Below are positions 1 to 10,632 of a DNA stretch of 64,000 nucleotides, piece by piece. The stretch's first letter is position 1. Every line of letters begins with the position of its first letter. This DNA is from Selaginella tamariscina (Eukaryota; Streptophyta; Lycopodiopsida; Selaginellales; Selaginellaceae): the NCBI GenBank assembly GCA_003024785.1, contig PUQB01000867.1, positions 1-64,000 on the forward strand, given 5' to 3'. The position numbers and the translations under genes are program-made. The notes beneath the pieces are model-generated. The model was not told the origin of the DNA and searched no databases. It saw nothing but the letters and a program-made list of their open reading frames with translations.

Positions 1-440
1 TTCTATGATGCTCTTGATTTTGGGTGAGTGGAGGGCAGAAACTAACGATTGTGTGAAAATCTTAAGGGACAAGGCTGACTTAAGTTCTCTTTAGTATTTC
101 CAGGCTTACTTACAGCATTTGAAGAGAAATTTTACTCCCTATGCGGAGGCACCATTCATCAACAAAGTGTCCAAGCCTTAAAGATATTTCTCAAGTATGA
201 GACAATTCTAAACACATTTAAGTTGATTACAAGACATAAAGTACAATGAAGATAGCAAGTCAACAATCCAATTCAAGGATAGTGTTCCCTGTGAGAAGAA
301 AAGGTTGAGCAAGAAGGTCATGTATGTGGAAGTGGAGACAAGGCGAAGTGAGAAGAAAAGATTAAGAGTGCATGGACAGTGGACAGCCATGGCTTTATTT
401 GAATCTAAACAGAGGACTCTCACATACAAATTTTAAATTA
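1..440 (+). other. Conserved coding-like patch in the C leader
   Basis: The plus strand carries a lysine/arginine-rich coding-like patch repeated in all four C copies (minus strand near 20440-20840, plus near 47510-47790 and 62700-63100). Recognisable pieces are a Cys/His cluster (CEGHHSPTKCPSL), ISQVMRQF, IQFKDSVP and VEVETRRSEKKRL. It resembles the basic end of a gag-like protein or a captured host exon; I cannot tell which. Confidence 0.3.
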
Positions 441-3311
441 GTTTTACATGGAATGTATGGATGGGTAATAATAACTGCATTTTCTACTATAGTTAGAATT
501 GCATTAACAAGTATTATGTACATGCTTAAATAATTTCATCGATATGTAAGACTCAACCATTAGACTCTGTGTATGGTGTGTGTCTCTCTCTACGTGTTTG
601 TGAGAGAAAGTGAATAACAAATGGTTGTTGGATGAAACAATTTTTTTCACATAATCATTGCATGTGACACAAGGTGTACCAAAATAAATGAATGCTTTCC
701 AAAAAAACCCATAGTTAAAATGATAAGAAATGAATGCAATCCATTCATATGCTTGGACAATGCATGTATCTAAGAGTGCATTCATTAACACATATGTTGA
801 AGTAAAAACCAAAGCAAGTAAGAAAATGCATATATGAAACTTTCTTACCACATATGAATAAGTATAGAAAAAAATCCTATCTAACAATAAGGATTGGTCA
901 GTAAGAAAATTCTTATTTGTAAGAATAAAACTTATAATGACAAAAAGTGAATGGTTGAGAAGGTTGATGTGATGTGACACCAAGAATATGGAAGATTCGG
1001 TTAAGGGCTATACAGGAGAGAGTAGCATGTGAGAGAGAATATACAAGAGAAAATATGCATTTGCATTATTAAAATGATTATAAAGATATAATAAATGTGA
1101 AATCTTATTATTATTTGTCTTATGAACAAGATATTTTATGAATTTTCTTAGATGACAATGGCCAAAGCAAAATCCTATTCTTAATTTTAGAGACGAGGTA
1201 AGAGATGTGGAATATATATAAAGATGATGAAATCCCCAACTATATATACTATAACTTTTTATGTATTGTGTTATCAATGATTTTTACACACATAAATTTT
1301 TTATACTTTAACACATGGCGACCATGGAGGTATTGTGTCATTGTTGTGATATAATTATTTAAAATTTACGAGTGAAAAGTAATTGTGATGAAAATAGCTC
1401 TAAAGAAGTACAACTTAAAAAAATAAAGTATGTATATGGCCTATATTATAATCTTAATCCATTATTAATAAAGGAAAGAGATAATAAGCAGACTGAAAGA
1501 AAAGTTGCCCGTGAAAAACAAGTTAAAATTATTTATCACTAAAAAGTTATTGTTAGGATCATTGAATACATATTAAAAAATTGGATCACACATGAGGAAG
1601 ATATACATTATTTGACAAATTATTAAATTGCAAGAGAAGAGGAATTTTAAAGAACTCTTTAAAAAGAGAATTTCTTAATATACCGAGAGAAGATCTTTTA
1701 AAGGTTCCTGTGTTAGTACATAGGAAGGTGATAAAAGAATGTCATTGATAATGTTTAATATAACACTTTTTCTCAGAATGTTAAGAGGAACATTGATGTA
1801 TCCAATATTTTTAAAAAAAGAAAAAATCATAAATGACACTTATTATAGTTTGAAATTTTTATAAAGTTGTATAAAGTAAGAAATGCATATAAGTTGTTTA
1901 TATTTCCTCACATATTAAAAGAAAATGCATCATATTGATATTATAAGTCAAATAAAAATGTGAAATAAGATTATGAAAAAGTAACAAAAGGTATTTTATG
2001 AAAGAAGAGTTGTTGAAAGAACACTTAAAAAAACTTATGAATATTCTATAAAGAAAACTAAGACTATAAAAGAATACACACATTGTTTTAAAAAACATAA
2101 AAAGCTATGTGTTATGGAAGATGCCTTGTTTCAATAATATAAATAAGGTTTGTAAAAGTCATACATGCGTTATGCAATGATTATTTAAGAAATTAATAAG
2201 AAAGATCTTGTTAAACACCTAAAAAGATTATGAAAAGAAGAGAAGGTAAATAAAAAACATAACGGAATGAAAAATAAAATTCTCAAAAAAAAGAAGATAA
2301 TTCAAATGATAAAATGAAGTGTGAAAATTTAAAATTTAAGGCTGATAATAAAATGTTATTATAATTAGTTAAGATTTTGAAAGAAAGTTATGTGTATAAG
2401 TAGTTGGATACTAAGGTTTAATGTGTAAAAAATTAGAGGATTTAATATATGTTGTTTTTAATTCAATTTAAAATTCTTATTAAGTATAAATAATTACAAG
2501 AATCTTGGTTATATTATATATTAATGTAATTGCAATTGCCAAAATGTCAAATATTTGATAAAAAAAAAAGGCATTTAGTAAAAGATTGTAGATAATTTAT
2601 GAATCAAAATATAACTCGTGTGATTGTTACTAGATATCTTCACGAAGGCATTACCAGATATATACTTAAATTTAAATTTAGTTCTTTGTAATAAATCTAT
2701 TAAGATTGTAGTTAGTTCTATTTATTTCTTTGGACATATAATAGGAAAAACACCAAAAATAAGTGAAAAAGGACGGTCGAATGAGAACACAGAATTATGG
2801 ATTACTATGTAATATAAAGATTTAAACAAAATATGTATTAGTAAGCTAAGTAAAATACATATTAGTAAGATAAATAAATTATGACTTATGCATAACAATA
2901 AGGAAAGGTTATATAATTGAATGGATAAGATGAGGGGAAGTTACGATCGATAACTATTAGTACTAAAACGAGAGTAAGGATATAAATAGACTAAGATAAG
3001 TATATTATATACTGTACTATGTGCCTTGTGTAGACATAATATAAGTTCTGTTTTAATCTCAGTATATCTCCTTTGCCTATTTCTCTATTCTATAGTATAC
3101 TATTCTCTCCTCAATACTGCAACATGATCTGCAAATGTTACTACGTACTGTATTACATATCCATTCTTATCCTGTTTTCGACCTTCTAATTAATTTTTAT
3201 TATATCTTGTATTCTCCTTATTCAAAAATTATATCTTGTATTCTCCTTATTCTGCTCGATCCTTATTAGACGATAAGTGTTATTTTATATTAGAAAAATC
3301 TTAGGTCAACA
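1..3311 (+). mobile_element. C1: copia-like LTR-retroelement relic
   Basis: Fossil element, broken and apparently non-autonomous. A primer-binding-like stretch TGGCGACCATGG starts at about 1316. A gag-type zinc-knuckle patch (CQIFDK..HLVKDC) lies near 2535-2590. At 2632-2660 a short match LDIFTKALP recalls the end of the Ty1/copia RNase H (family motif ADIFTKxLP). The stretch 2700-3311 looks like a 3' LTR with a TATA-like motif (tataaatag, about 2979) and an end in aacA. The leader (1-1315) and the 3' LTR do not look alike, so the left boundary is not fixed and the element may be chimeric. Related copies are at 12001-12275 plus 17735-23571 (minus), at 47509-49239 plus 54201-54474, and at 62640-64000. 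Copia assignment rests mainly on one short motif. Confidence 0.55.
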
Positions 3312-3776
3312 AAATTTGATATCCTTAAAAAATAATTAAATATTTTACTGTACATATACAAAAGAATGCATAAACTTATCTTTAGTGTGTCATAGCTCTG
3401 AAACGTGGATATGCTCCTAAAATCACATTTACGTTATATATTTTACTTTAACGAGAGAGGGATGTGCTTCTTTTAAAACAATTATATTTCTCCTTTCCTT
3501 AATTTATATTTTATTAATTTTTAATAAACTGGTTTTCATAAGTCATTCGTATTGTTTGACTTATAGAAAGAGAATTATGATTATTAAGATTTACTTGATG
3601 TTTTATGCTACAAGTTCAAAAGATGGTCAAGAAATGATAACTAGTGAAAACTTATGTTTTCGATTGGTCAAACTTCTTTGACGATGGAAAACTCACGGGA
3701 GAGTTCAAATAAATAAATAAATAAATAAAACATTTTTATTTGAAGATGATCAACCGTTACATTTTAAATTTCCTAG
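3312..3776. other. AT-rich 3' flank of S1
   Basis: No gene seen. This AT-rich spacer recurs downstream of each S copy (11533-12000 and 54475-55020) and ends with an ATAAATAAATAAATAAA run just after the S stop codon, which supplies several AATAAA polyadenylation-like signals on the gene strand. Confidence 0.5.
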
Positions 3777-4145
3777 TTAATAAAAGGTAACCCGATTAGT
3801 GGCCTTTCTAACGAAATTCCCTTCAAAAGCCCAGTTCTCCCATCCAGACCACCCAGTGGTTTCAAACTCTCCCATGCCCATGAATGAAATACCCACAATT
3901 TCAGCTCCGTTTATTATCGTACTTTCACATCCCTTAACAGAACTGTGGTCGTAATCAAAACTATAAAACCGATTCCCTTTTCTCCATAGGAACGTATTAC
4001 TAAAGGGTCGACAGTTATTCAATGCTTCACGCATGGCCTCGGACCAATCTATATCATTTATTTCAACCCTAGCATTCACACTGCTAAGAAAATACAGTAA
4101 AACAATTGTGCATGGCAGTGTAAGATACTTGGAGACACTAGCCAT
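3777..4145 (-). CDS. S1: small secreted protein, unknown family
   Basis: Intact single-exon frame of 122 codons. Residues 1-25 form a signal peptide (hydrophobic core TIVLLYFLSS, likely cleavage after SVNA). The mature part has about 97 residues with two cysteines (45 and 73) that could form one disulfide, and a Trp-rich end (TGWSGWENWAF). I do not recognise the family and assign no function. The upstream flank has a TATATAAA box about 65 bp before the ATG, nearly identical to that of S2. It is divergent from X1. Compared with S2, 14 residues differ, all in the mature part, while the signal peptide and 5' flank are almost unchanged. Expression is inferred only from the intact frame and promoter. 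Confidence 0.65.
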   Translation of the reverse strand: MASVSKYLTLPCTIVLLYFLSSVNARVEINDIDWSEAMREALNNCRPFSNTFLWRKGNRFYSFDYDHSSVKGCESTIINGAEIVGISFMGMGEFETTGWSGWENWAFEGNFVRKATNRVTFY

Positions 4146-4387
4146 GTCTAATTAACCAAAACAACTTGAGAACTTACGAGTGTGATTAGCTTATACATTT
4201 CCAGAATTTATATAAAGGAAATAATGTAATAAATCAGCGGGGATTGCTATGTATTAACATTGTCATGTATTCAACTGTTGCACATGTTGTCCCTGTGTGT
4301 TCGTAGCAAATAACTATTTTTGCCATCGGGTTGCACACAGCACGTTTGTTTTCTTGTTGCATACATGATATATTATATTCAGTTTAG
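4146..4387. promoter_or_regulatory. S1 promoter region
   Basis: Shared upstream region of S1. On the minus strand a TATATAAA box lies near 4205-4215, about 65 bp from the ATG. It is essentially identical to the S2 upstream region (11055-11163), so promoter sequence is conserved while the coding part is not. Confidence 0.5.
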
Positions 4388-4643
4388 TTCCAACACTCTC
4401 CCCTAAGTCCGGGCCTACCGTTCAGCTTAGTTCCAACAGTCCCCCCTAAGTCCGGCCCTACCGCATGCCATCCAATCATACCTCTGATACCATGTTGGAA
4501 GACGGATCTCCCAAGACCTCCTACACCAGTGTCAGATGCTCTACCGTTGAGCTACTTACCTAGTTGTGCAGAAATGTTAGAAGTGTATTCATGAGGTAAA
4601 ATACAAAAGTACATTGAGACATCCAAGGGACTTAGTTCTAACA
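4388..4643 (-). mobile_element. TRIM1: miniature LTR-retroelement relic
   Basis: Mirror image of the TRIM at 10633-10945. On the minus strand an LTR (about 4493-4643, TGTTAGAAC...CCAACA) is followed directly by TGGTATCAGAGG, the classic plant primer-binding site for initiator-Met tRNA. A very short internal part, a purine tract (ACTTAGGGGGGA) and the start of another LTR follow. It has no coding capacity, as expected for TRIMs. The LTR contains a tRNA-like module (about 4500-4570). Confidence 0.65.
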
Positions 4644-4668
4644 GATAGTAATATGGGACTAAGAAAAA

Positions 4669-5417
4669 ATGAGCTTCAGGCTTTATAGTTTCGCTTTGGC
4701 ATGGTTTTTTACTTGTAATTTATACAGTAAAAGCCCCCACGTCCTAGCTTTCTAAATGCTATTACAACGGAAGAAGAAGCACTAATGTAAATGATTTATG
4801 TGATTGTTCTGCCCTGGTTATTAACGACATTACAACTGATCGCACTCCACGTCAGTACACTCGTCGAAGAGGGCTCATATCAATGTATGTTAGTGTCACT
4901 CAGTATCACGAGGGAGCTGCTGGAAGATACGATCCAAATGATTCTACGTTTGCAGATTTCTGGGAACAATCTATGGGACACATGTCTTTCATATAATTAT
5001 CCTGGAGGAGAAGTTACTTTGACGATGGTTCTATGCCGGGTATATATGCCACGTAGGTCTTATCTGCCATAATCTGCCCTACCCTACACGTTGTACATAA
5101 CAGTATATACCATGTAGCACATAACAAAGAAACTATATATATATATATATATTATCTGAGCTTATCTACACACATAAATACAATATACAATCATTATATT
5201 TATTATTACATACTTTAGCACGGTGAGAGACACGGTATACCGCCGCAGGCTGCGAGAAACCAGCCGGGAAAGTACACTTATAAGTAGCTTGACGAGCGTT
5301 GAAATTGTACGTCTGAGGGATGAGTTGATCAAGTACCTCAACAACAACAACACGTCTAGTAACCTGATCAAGGACGCAAACTTGCTCATATTAATGAATC
5401 GAGGATGCAAAGAATAA
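4669..5417 (+). pseudogene. X1: secreted-like small protein, disrupted copy
   Basis: Family unknown. A candidate start at 4669 opens a hydrophobic N-terminus (MSFRLYSFALAWFFTC) resembling a signal peptide. The body has conserved pieces: YYNGRRSTNVN, DCSALVIND, TTDRTPRQY, SMYV.VTQYHEG, GRYDPNDST, then VEIVRLRD, LIKYLNNNNTSSN and LLILMNRGCKE. The copy is interrupted: an 8-bp loss near 4968 shifts the frame, and about 260 bp of unrelated AT-rich DNA with a (TA)n tract (about 5038-5297) splits it. How the N-terminus joins the body is unclear (tiny intron or frame damage). It is divergent from S1, with the TRIM between. X copies at 10133-10616 and 55898-56389. Confidence 0.5.
5136..5154. repeat. 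(TA)n microsatellite in the X1 insert
   Basis: Short uninterrupted TA run inside the DNA that splits X1. Absent from X2 and X3. Confidence 0.9.
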
Positions 5418-5538
5418 AACATATAAGAAGAACATATGTATGTATGTATGGTTTGTTTTTGTGACTCCTAGAGAACATAAGATGTCAATTAAGTTTTTCT
5501 TCCACCACAGTAGAAGATGAATAAGATTTTGTACTAAT

Positions 5539-6711
5539 TCAGGCATTCACTATATTCTCATCTTTCCCCAACTTATCTCTTTTCACGTCCCCTCCAGTCC
5601 CATTCTTCTCCCCAACATTCTCTCGAATCCCGTCTTTAGCCATCTTCTTGCTTTTCATTGGCCCTACATTCTCATCTTTGCCCAACTTATCTCTTTTCAC
5701 ATCCCTCCAGTCCCATTCTTCTCCCCAACATTCTCTCGAATCCCGTCCTTAGCCATCTTCTTGCTTTTCTTTGCCCCTATATTTTCATCTTTCCCCAGCT
5801 TATCTCTTTTCACATCCCTGGCTTCTCTGCTTTAGCCGAACTCTTCCCACTCTTAACCATCTCACTCTTCCCCTTCTTCTCTCCAGAATTCTCTCCAAGA
5901 ATCCTCTCCATCAAAACCCGCGCTCTCTCACACTCCTGTTCAACTCTCACAACATTCTCAAACGCCACCTTCCCCACCTCAACGTCTCCACACTCACTAC
6001 ACGCCTCAAGAACTCTCATCCACGTTTTGCCATCAACCCCAGACCGAATATGCTCAGGCATCTTCTCAAAAACCTCTAGTACCTTCTTCTCCTCCTGTAT
6101 CCCGCCAACAAAGACTTAAACAACCTTGCATCTTTCCCACTAATCCCATCAACACCTCCCGAACTTTCTCCATTTTCCCATATCTCACATAAAACTCAAT
6201 CAACGAGCTCGCTACATATACATTGGATACATATCCGCTCTTCAAAAGCTCCTTATGTAGCCTCCTCTCCTTTGTTATAATACTCCTCTTCTTCAGCAAA
6301 GCTTGAGCAAGCTTGAAAAGCTGCAACATAAGTCCTTGCATCAAGGCTAAAACCACTCTTCTTCATAAGCTCAAGAAACTCCAACGCCATCTGGCTTTCC
6401 CCATTCTCCACGTATCCCGATATCATAGAGTTACACGTAACTGTCGTCCTGTTCTCCATTGCATCGAACACTTCAACAGCATTCTCCATGCTACCGCACT
6501 TCGAGTACATGTCTATTAGTGCATTTCCCAAGAACACATCACCGAACAGGTCCTCCCCGATCATCCCATGGATCTCCTTCCCTTTCTCCCTCTTCTTCAT
6601 CTCCCCACATGCTTTCACCACTGCAAGATATGTACGCGAGTTTGGCACATACTCATCCCGCATGCGTGTGAACAGCTCAAGAGCCTTCATATTATTATGT
6701 CACTTAAGTAG

Positions 6712-6747
<36 letters not shown>

Positions 6748-6751
6748 TCTG

Positions 6752-6799
<48 letters not shown>

Positions 6800-7607
6800 A
6801 CACACACACACACAAACGAACCTTATGGCTTTGCCCATTCTGAACGCATCCCGAGGTGAGAGAGTTCCAAGAGACAGTGTCCCGATGAGCCATTCTTTCA
6901 AAGACCTTGATACCATAGTTCATGTGACCACACTTGGCATACACATCTATCAGTGCGTTTGAAACGTAGAGGTTCGACTCGTGGCCTGAGTCCGTCACCT
7001 AGGAGTGTAGATCCTTGGCAAGCTTGAAACACTCTGTCTTAGATGTTGAGCTTGCAAGCTTACTGAGTATTGATACGAATAAGCGCGAGTCGGGCACTAT
7101 ACCGGCTTTCTTCTGCATTTGTTTGAATAAAGAGAGTGCATGGTTGGTTTCCCCAAATTCCACGTATCCCCGAACGAGCGAGTTCCACATTCCCACCGTT
7201 GGATTTGAGAACCTCTCGAAGATCTGATGGGCTTCAGACATGCTCCTCAGCTTGATGTACATGTCTATCAGTGTTTTTAAGATCCTCTCGTCGGATTTGG
7301 CAGGCTGTGGTGGAGCCTCTGTAACTCATCCAGCGTTGTACAGGCTTTAAGTGCATCTCGTGTTTCCAGTGTTTTGTGTGGCTTTCTTTCTGTGTCATAT
7401 CTTGTGTACCTCGCTCCAATCTGGAAGGTAAACTACAAATAATAAGGATCTCTATATACACAGACTAGCAAACAGTAAGTACCTTGGATGATGATGGGTT
7501 GTGGGGAAGCGCTGCCATTTGGATTCTTCACGCATTGTATGGCCTCTTGCTGTGGCTGCATTCCGTCTGAGTGCTTTCCCTGCTAACCCACGAGCCGCTG
7601 CTCTCAT
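5539..7607 (-). pseudogene. P1: PPR protein gene, disrupted copy
   Basis: Pentatricopeptide-repeat protein; the family binds organellar RNA. Exon 1 (7607-7483) encodes an Arg/Ala-rich mitochondrial-type presequence (MRAAARGLAGKALRRNAATA). Intron 1 is 7482-7433. Exon 2 (7432-6822) holds PPR motifs such as LIDMYIKL and [11 protein letters not shown]. Intron 2 (6821-6685) is mostly (CT/GT)n on the plus strand. Exon 3 (6684-5539) has NALIDMYSKCGS, NSMISGYVENGE and MRVLEACSECGD, then a Lys/Glu-rich repeated tail. No E or DYW domain is seen. Damage: exon 1 is one base shorter than in P3, a one-base loss lies near 7293 and a TAG codon near 7000, and the frame slips near 6250. A telo-box lies just upstream. 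Likely a pseudogene unless the indels are assembly errors. Confidence 0.8.
6712..6812. repeat. (CT/GT)n microsatellite in P1 intron 2
   Basis: Compound CT, GT and CA tract filling most of P1 intron 2. Equivalent tracts are at 8818-8898 (P2) and 57605-57705 (P3), with different lengths. They create spurious Ser/Leu and Arg/Glu open frames. Confidence 0.9.
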
Positions 7608-7640
7608 TTTCAGGGTTTAGGGTTTTACCCTATGCTCTGT
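7608..7640 (-). promoter_or_regulatory. Telo-box immediately upstream of P1
   Basis: On the minus strand AAAACCCTAAACCCTGAAA directly precedes the P1 start codon. Telo-boxes are known in plant promoters and 5' leaders of translation- and organelle-related genes. The same element precedes P3 (58501-58513) and the P4 fragment (47467-47484). Confidence 0.6.
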
Positions 7641-7683
7641 TTTAATGCTTATGGTGTTTCATTGTGAGTGTGTGTGTGTGTGT

Positions 7684-7727
<44 letters not shown>

Positions 7728-7870
7728 AATATATACAAAATATTAAGTACATAACATAAAAAATGTGAGTGTGTGTGAGAGAAAAATTGAAACTTTTATA
7801 CCACAATATATAATACAAAATATTAAGTACATAACATAAAAATGTGTTTTTCTCTTTCCTTTTTATTAGC
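7641..7870. other. R1-P1 intergenic spacer with GT/GA microsatellite
   Basis: Spacer between R1 stop and P1 leader. It holds (GT)n-(GA)n at 7666-7727 and two near-identical copies of a stretch ending AAATATTAAGTACATAACAT (about 7735-7764 and 7815-7842), a small local duplication absent from the equivalent spacer at 58540-58637. Confidence 0.6.
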
Positions 7871-8100
7871 TTACTTGAAGTGTTTGGAGATGACACCTTT
7901 CATTTGCTCCTCGTCTATTTGTAATTTACTGTTTTCAAGTGAAAACAAGTCACATAAGAATCACACACACACATAAACACACATACACACACAATCTAAA
8001 CAAACAAACTTACGTCCCAGTTTTCTTGGAGTGTTTCTCAGCAGCTGCCAATCTTCTCTCCCTCTTTGCACGGAAGGCCTCCCTTGCTGCAACTATTCTC
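7871..8100 (-). pseudogene. R1: 3' fragment of the RRM-domain gene
   Basis: Only the last two exons of R remain. The final exon (to the stop at 7871) encodes KLQIDEEQMKGVISKHFK/E. The penultimate exon, starting after a GTAAGT donor near 8012, encodes AREAFRAKRERRLAAAEKH. Homology to R3 stops abruptly at 8100, where the filler and the inverted P2 copy begin, so the gene was cut by the rearrangement. Confidence 0.75.
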
Positions 8101-8160
8101 CATACATAGTTCATACTTCATATCCAACAGCATTCTCCATACTACCTTCAAGTTAATATC
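8101..8160. other. Templated filler at the palindrome centre
   Basis: Joins R1 (minus orientation) to P2 (plus orientation). Positions 8104-8121 match 18 of 18 bases of an R intron (34968-34985). Positions 8125-8146 match 22 of 22 bases of P exon 3 (57369-57390, and the reverse complement of P2 near 9116-9137). Homology to the P exon 1/intron 1 border resumes at about 8161. Patchwork filler of this kind is typical of template switching during break repair. Confidence 0.75.
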
Positions 8161-8819
8161 CAAGGTACTACTGTTTGCTAGTCTGTGTATATAGAGATCC
8201 TTATTATTTGTAGTTTACCTTCCAGATTGGAGCGAGGTACACAAGATATGACACAGAAAGAAAGCCACACAAAACACTGGAAACACGAGATGCACTTAAA
8301 GCCTGTACAACGCTGGATGAGTTACAGAGGCTCCACCACAGCCTGCCAAATCCCGACGAGAGGATCTCAAAAACACTGATAGACATGTACATCAAGCTGA
8401 GGAGCATGTCTGAAGCCCATCAGATCTTCGAGAGGTTCTCAAATCCAACGGTGGGAATGTGGAACTCGCTCGTTCGGGATACGTGGAATTTGGGGAAACC
8501 AACCATGCACTCTCTTTATTCAAACAAATGCAGAAGAAAGCCGGTATAGTGCCCGACTCGCGCTTATTCGTATCAATACTCAGTAGCTCAACATCTAAGA
8601 CAGAGTGTTTCAAGCTTGCCAAGGATCTACACTCCCAGGTATGGACTCAGGCACGAGTCGAACCTCTACGTTTCAAACGCACTGATAGATGTGTATGCCA
8701 AGTGTGGTCACATGAACTATGGTATCAAGGTCTTTGAAAGAATGGCTCATCGGGACACTGTCTCTTGGAACTCTCTCATCTCGGATGCGTTCAGAATGGG
8801 CAAAGCCATAAGGTTCGTT

Positions 8820-8872
<53 letters not shown>

Positions 8873-10064
8873 CACACACACACACAGAGACAGAGAGAGA
8901 CTACTTAAGTGACATAATAATATGAGGGCTCTTGAGCTGTTCACAGGCATGCGGGATGAGGAGTATGTGCCAAACTCACGTACATATCTTGCAGTGGTGA
9001 AAGCATGTGGGGAGATGAAGAAGAGGGAGAAAGGGAAGGAGATCCATGGGATGATCGGGGAGGACCTGTTCGGTGATGTGTTCTTGGGGAATGCACTAAT
9101 ATACATGTACTCGAAGTGCGGTAGTATGGAGAATGCTGTTGAAGTGTTCGATACAATGGAGAACAGGACGACAGTTACGTGGAACTCTATGATATCGGGA
9201 TACGTGGAGAATGGGGAAAGCCAGATGGCGTTGGAGTTTCTTGAGCTTATGAAGAAGAGTGGTTTTAGCCTTGATGCAAGGACTTATGTTGCAGCTTTTC
9301 AAGCTTGCTCAAGCTTTGCTGAAGAAGAGGAGTATTATAACAAAGAAAGGAGGCTACAATAAGGAGCTTTCGAAGAGCGGATATGCATCCAATGTATATG
9401 TAGCAAGCTCGTTGATTGAGTTTTATGGGAGATATGGGAAAATGGAGAAAGCTCGGGAGGTGTTTGATGGGATTAGTGGGAAAGATGCAAGGTTGTTTAA
9501 GTCTTTGTGGATACAGGAGGAGAAGAAGGTACTAGAGGTTTTTGAGAAGATGCCTGAGCATATTCGGTCTGGGGTTGATGGGAAAACGTGGATGAGAGTT
9601 CTTGAGGCGTGTAGTGAGTGTGGAGACGTTGAGGTGGGGAAGGTGGCGTTTGAGAATGTTGTGAGAGTTGAACAGGAGTGTGAGAGAGCGCGGTTTTGAT
9701 GGAGAGGATTCTTGGAGAGAATTCTGGAGAGAAGAAGGGGAAGAGTGAGATGGTTAAGAGTGGGAAGAGTTCGGCTAAAGCAGAGAAGCCAGGGGATGTG
9801 AAAAGAGATAAGCTGGGGAAAGATGAGAATATAGGGGCAAAGAAAAGCACGAAGATGGCTAAAGATGAGAAGGACGGGATTCGAGAGAATGTTGGGGAGA
9901 AGAATGGGACTGGAGGGGATGTGAAAAGAGATAAGTTGGGGAAAGATGAGAATGTAGGGGCAAAGAAAAGCAAGAAGATGGCTAAAGACGGGATTCGAGA
10001 GAATGTTGGGGAGAAGAATGGGAGTGGAGGGGACGTGAAAAAAGATGAGTTGGGGAAAGCTTAA
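8161..10064 (+). pseudogene. P2: PPR protein gene copy lacking exon 1
   Basis: Inverted copy of P. Homology begins at the exon 1/intron 1 junction, so the presequence exon is missing. Exon 2 (8214 to about 8813) holds the PPR run from LKACTTLDEL to [16 protein letters not shown]. Intron 2 is a (GT)n-(GA)n tract ending near 8925. Exon 3 (about 8926-10064) carries PPR motifs NALIYMYSKCGS and NSMISGYVENGE and the acidic/basic tail. The tail has two full repeats of about 38-41 residues (GDVKRDKLGKDEN..GAKKSK.MAKD) and a partial third ending KDELGKA. Frame breaks occur near 8475, 8595, 8640 and 9350. Without promoter or exon 1 it is a pseudogene. Confidence 0.8.
9796..10062 (+). repeat. Tandem repeat in the P2 C-terminal tail
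   Basis: Two copies of a 114-123 bp unit and a third partial copy, encoding Lys/Asp/Glu-rich sequence. Similar arrays are at 5545-5815 (P1) and 56430-56705 (P3), with different unit numbers and lengths. Confidence 0.85.
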
Positions 10065-10132
10065 TTGACATCTTATGTGTCACCACAAGACTTAAAAACA
10101 AACCATACATACATATGTTCTTCTTATATGTT

Positions 10133-10616
10133 TTATTCTTTGCATCCTCGATTCATTAATATGAGCAAGTTTGCGTCCTTGATCAGGTTACTAGACGTGT
10201 TGTTGTTGTTGAGGTACTTGATCAACCCATCCCTCAGACGTACAATTTCAACGCGCATAGAACCATCGTCAAAGGTAACTTCTCCTCCAGGATAATTATA
10301 TGAAAGACATGTGTCCCATAGATTGTTGACTGCGTCCCAGAAATCTGCAAACGTAGAATCATTTGGATCGTATCTTCCACCAGCTCCCTCGTGATACTGA
10401 GTGATATGTACCCTCTTCGACGAGTGTACTGACGTGGAGTGCGATCAGTTGTAATGTCGTTAATAACCAGGGCAGAACAATCACATAAATCATTTACATT
10501 AGTGCTTCTTCTTCCGTTGTAATAGCATCTTAGAAAGCTAGGACGTGGGGGCTTTTACTGTATAAATTACAAGTAAAAAACCATGCCAAAGCGAAACTAT
10601 AAAGCCTGAAGCTCAT
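10133..10616 (-). pseudogene. X2: secreted-like small protein, disrupted copy
   Basis: Minus-strand copy of X. The candidate start at 10616 gives the hydrophobic N-terminus MSFRLYSFALAWFFTC. The body is almost colinear with X3, and its 3' half is continuous (SYNYPGGEVTFDDGSMRVEI, VRLRDGLIKYLNNNN, LLILMNRGCKE, stop at 10133). A 14-bp loss near 10407 removes SMYVRV and shifts the frame. Family unknown; its head lies towards S2, as in the other units. Confidence 0.5.
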
Positions 10617-10632
10617 TTTTTCTTAGTCTATC

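Noticed and set aside
504-983. Hydrophobic 159-codon minus-strand frame, partly shared by all C copies (also near 20002, 48017, 63166)
   Set aside because: It is antisense to the C relic leader, has GT-repeat content and varies in start and length between copies; shared because the whole repeat is shared.
5658-6119. Pro/Ser-rich plus-strand frames opposite P exon 3 (also 9497-9973 minus and 56526-57015 plus)
   Set aside because: Antisense shadows of the Lys/Glu-rich tail of the P copies.
6704-6962. Long Ser/Leu and Arg/Glu frames in CT/GT repeats (also 7642-7896, 8747-8912, 57404-57778)
   Set aside because: Low-complexity translation of microsatellites in intron 2 of the P copies and in the spacer.
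10040-10064. KDEL-like motif at the end of P2
   Set aside because: The motif is followed by GKA, not at the extreme C-terminus, and P has a mitochondrial-type presequence, so ER retention is unlikely.
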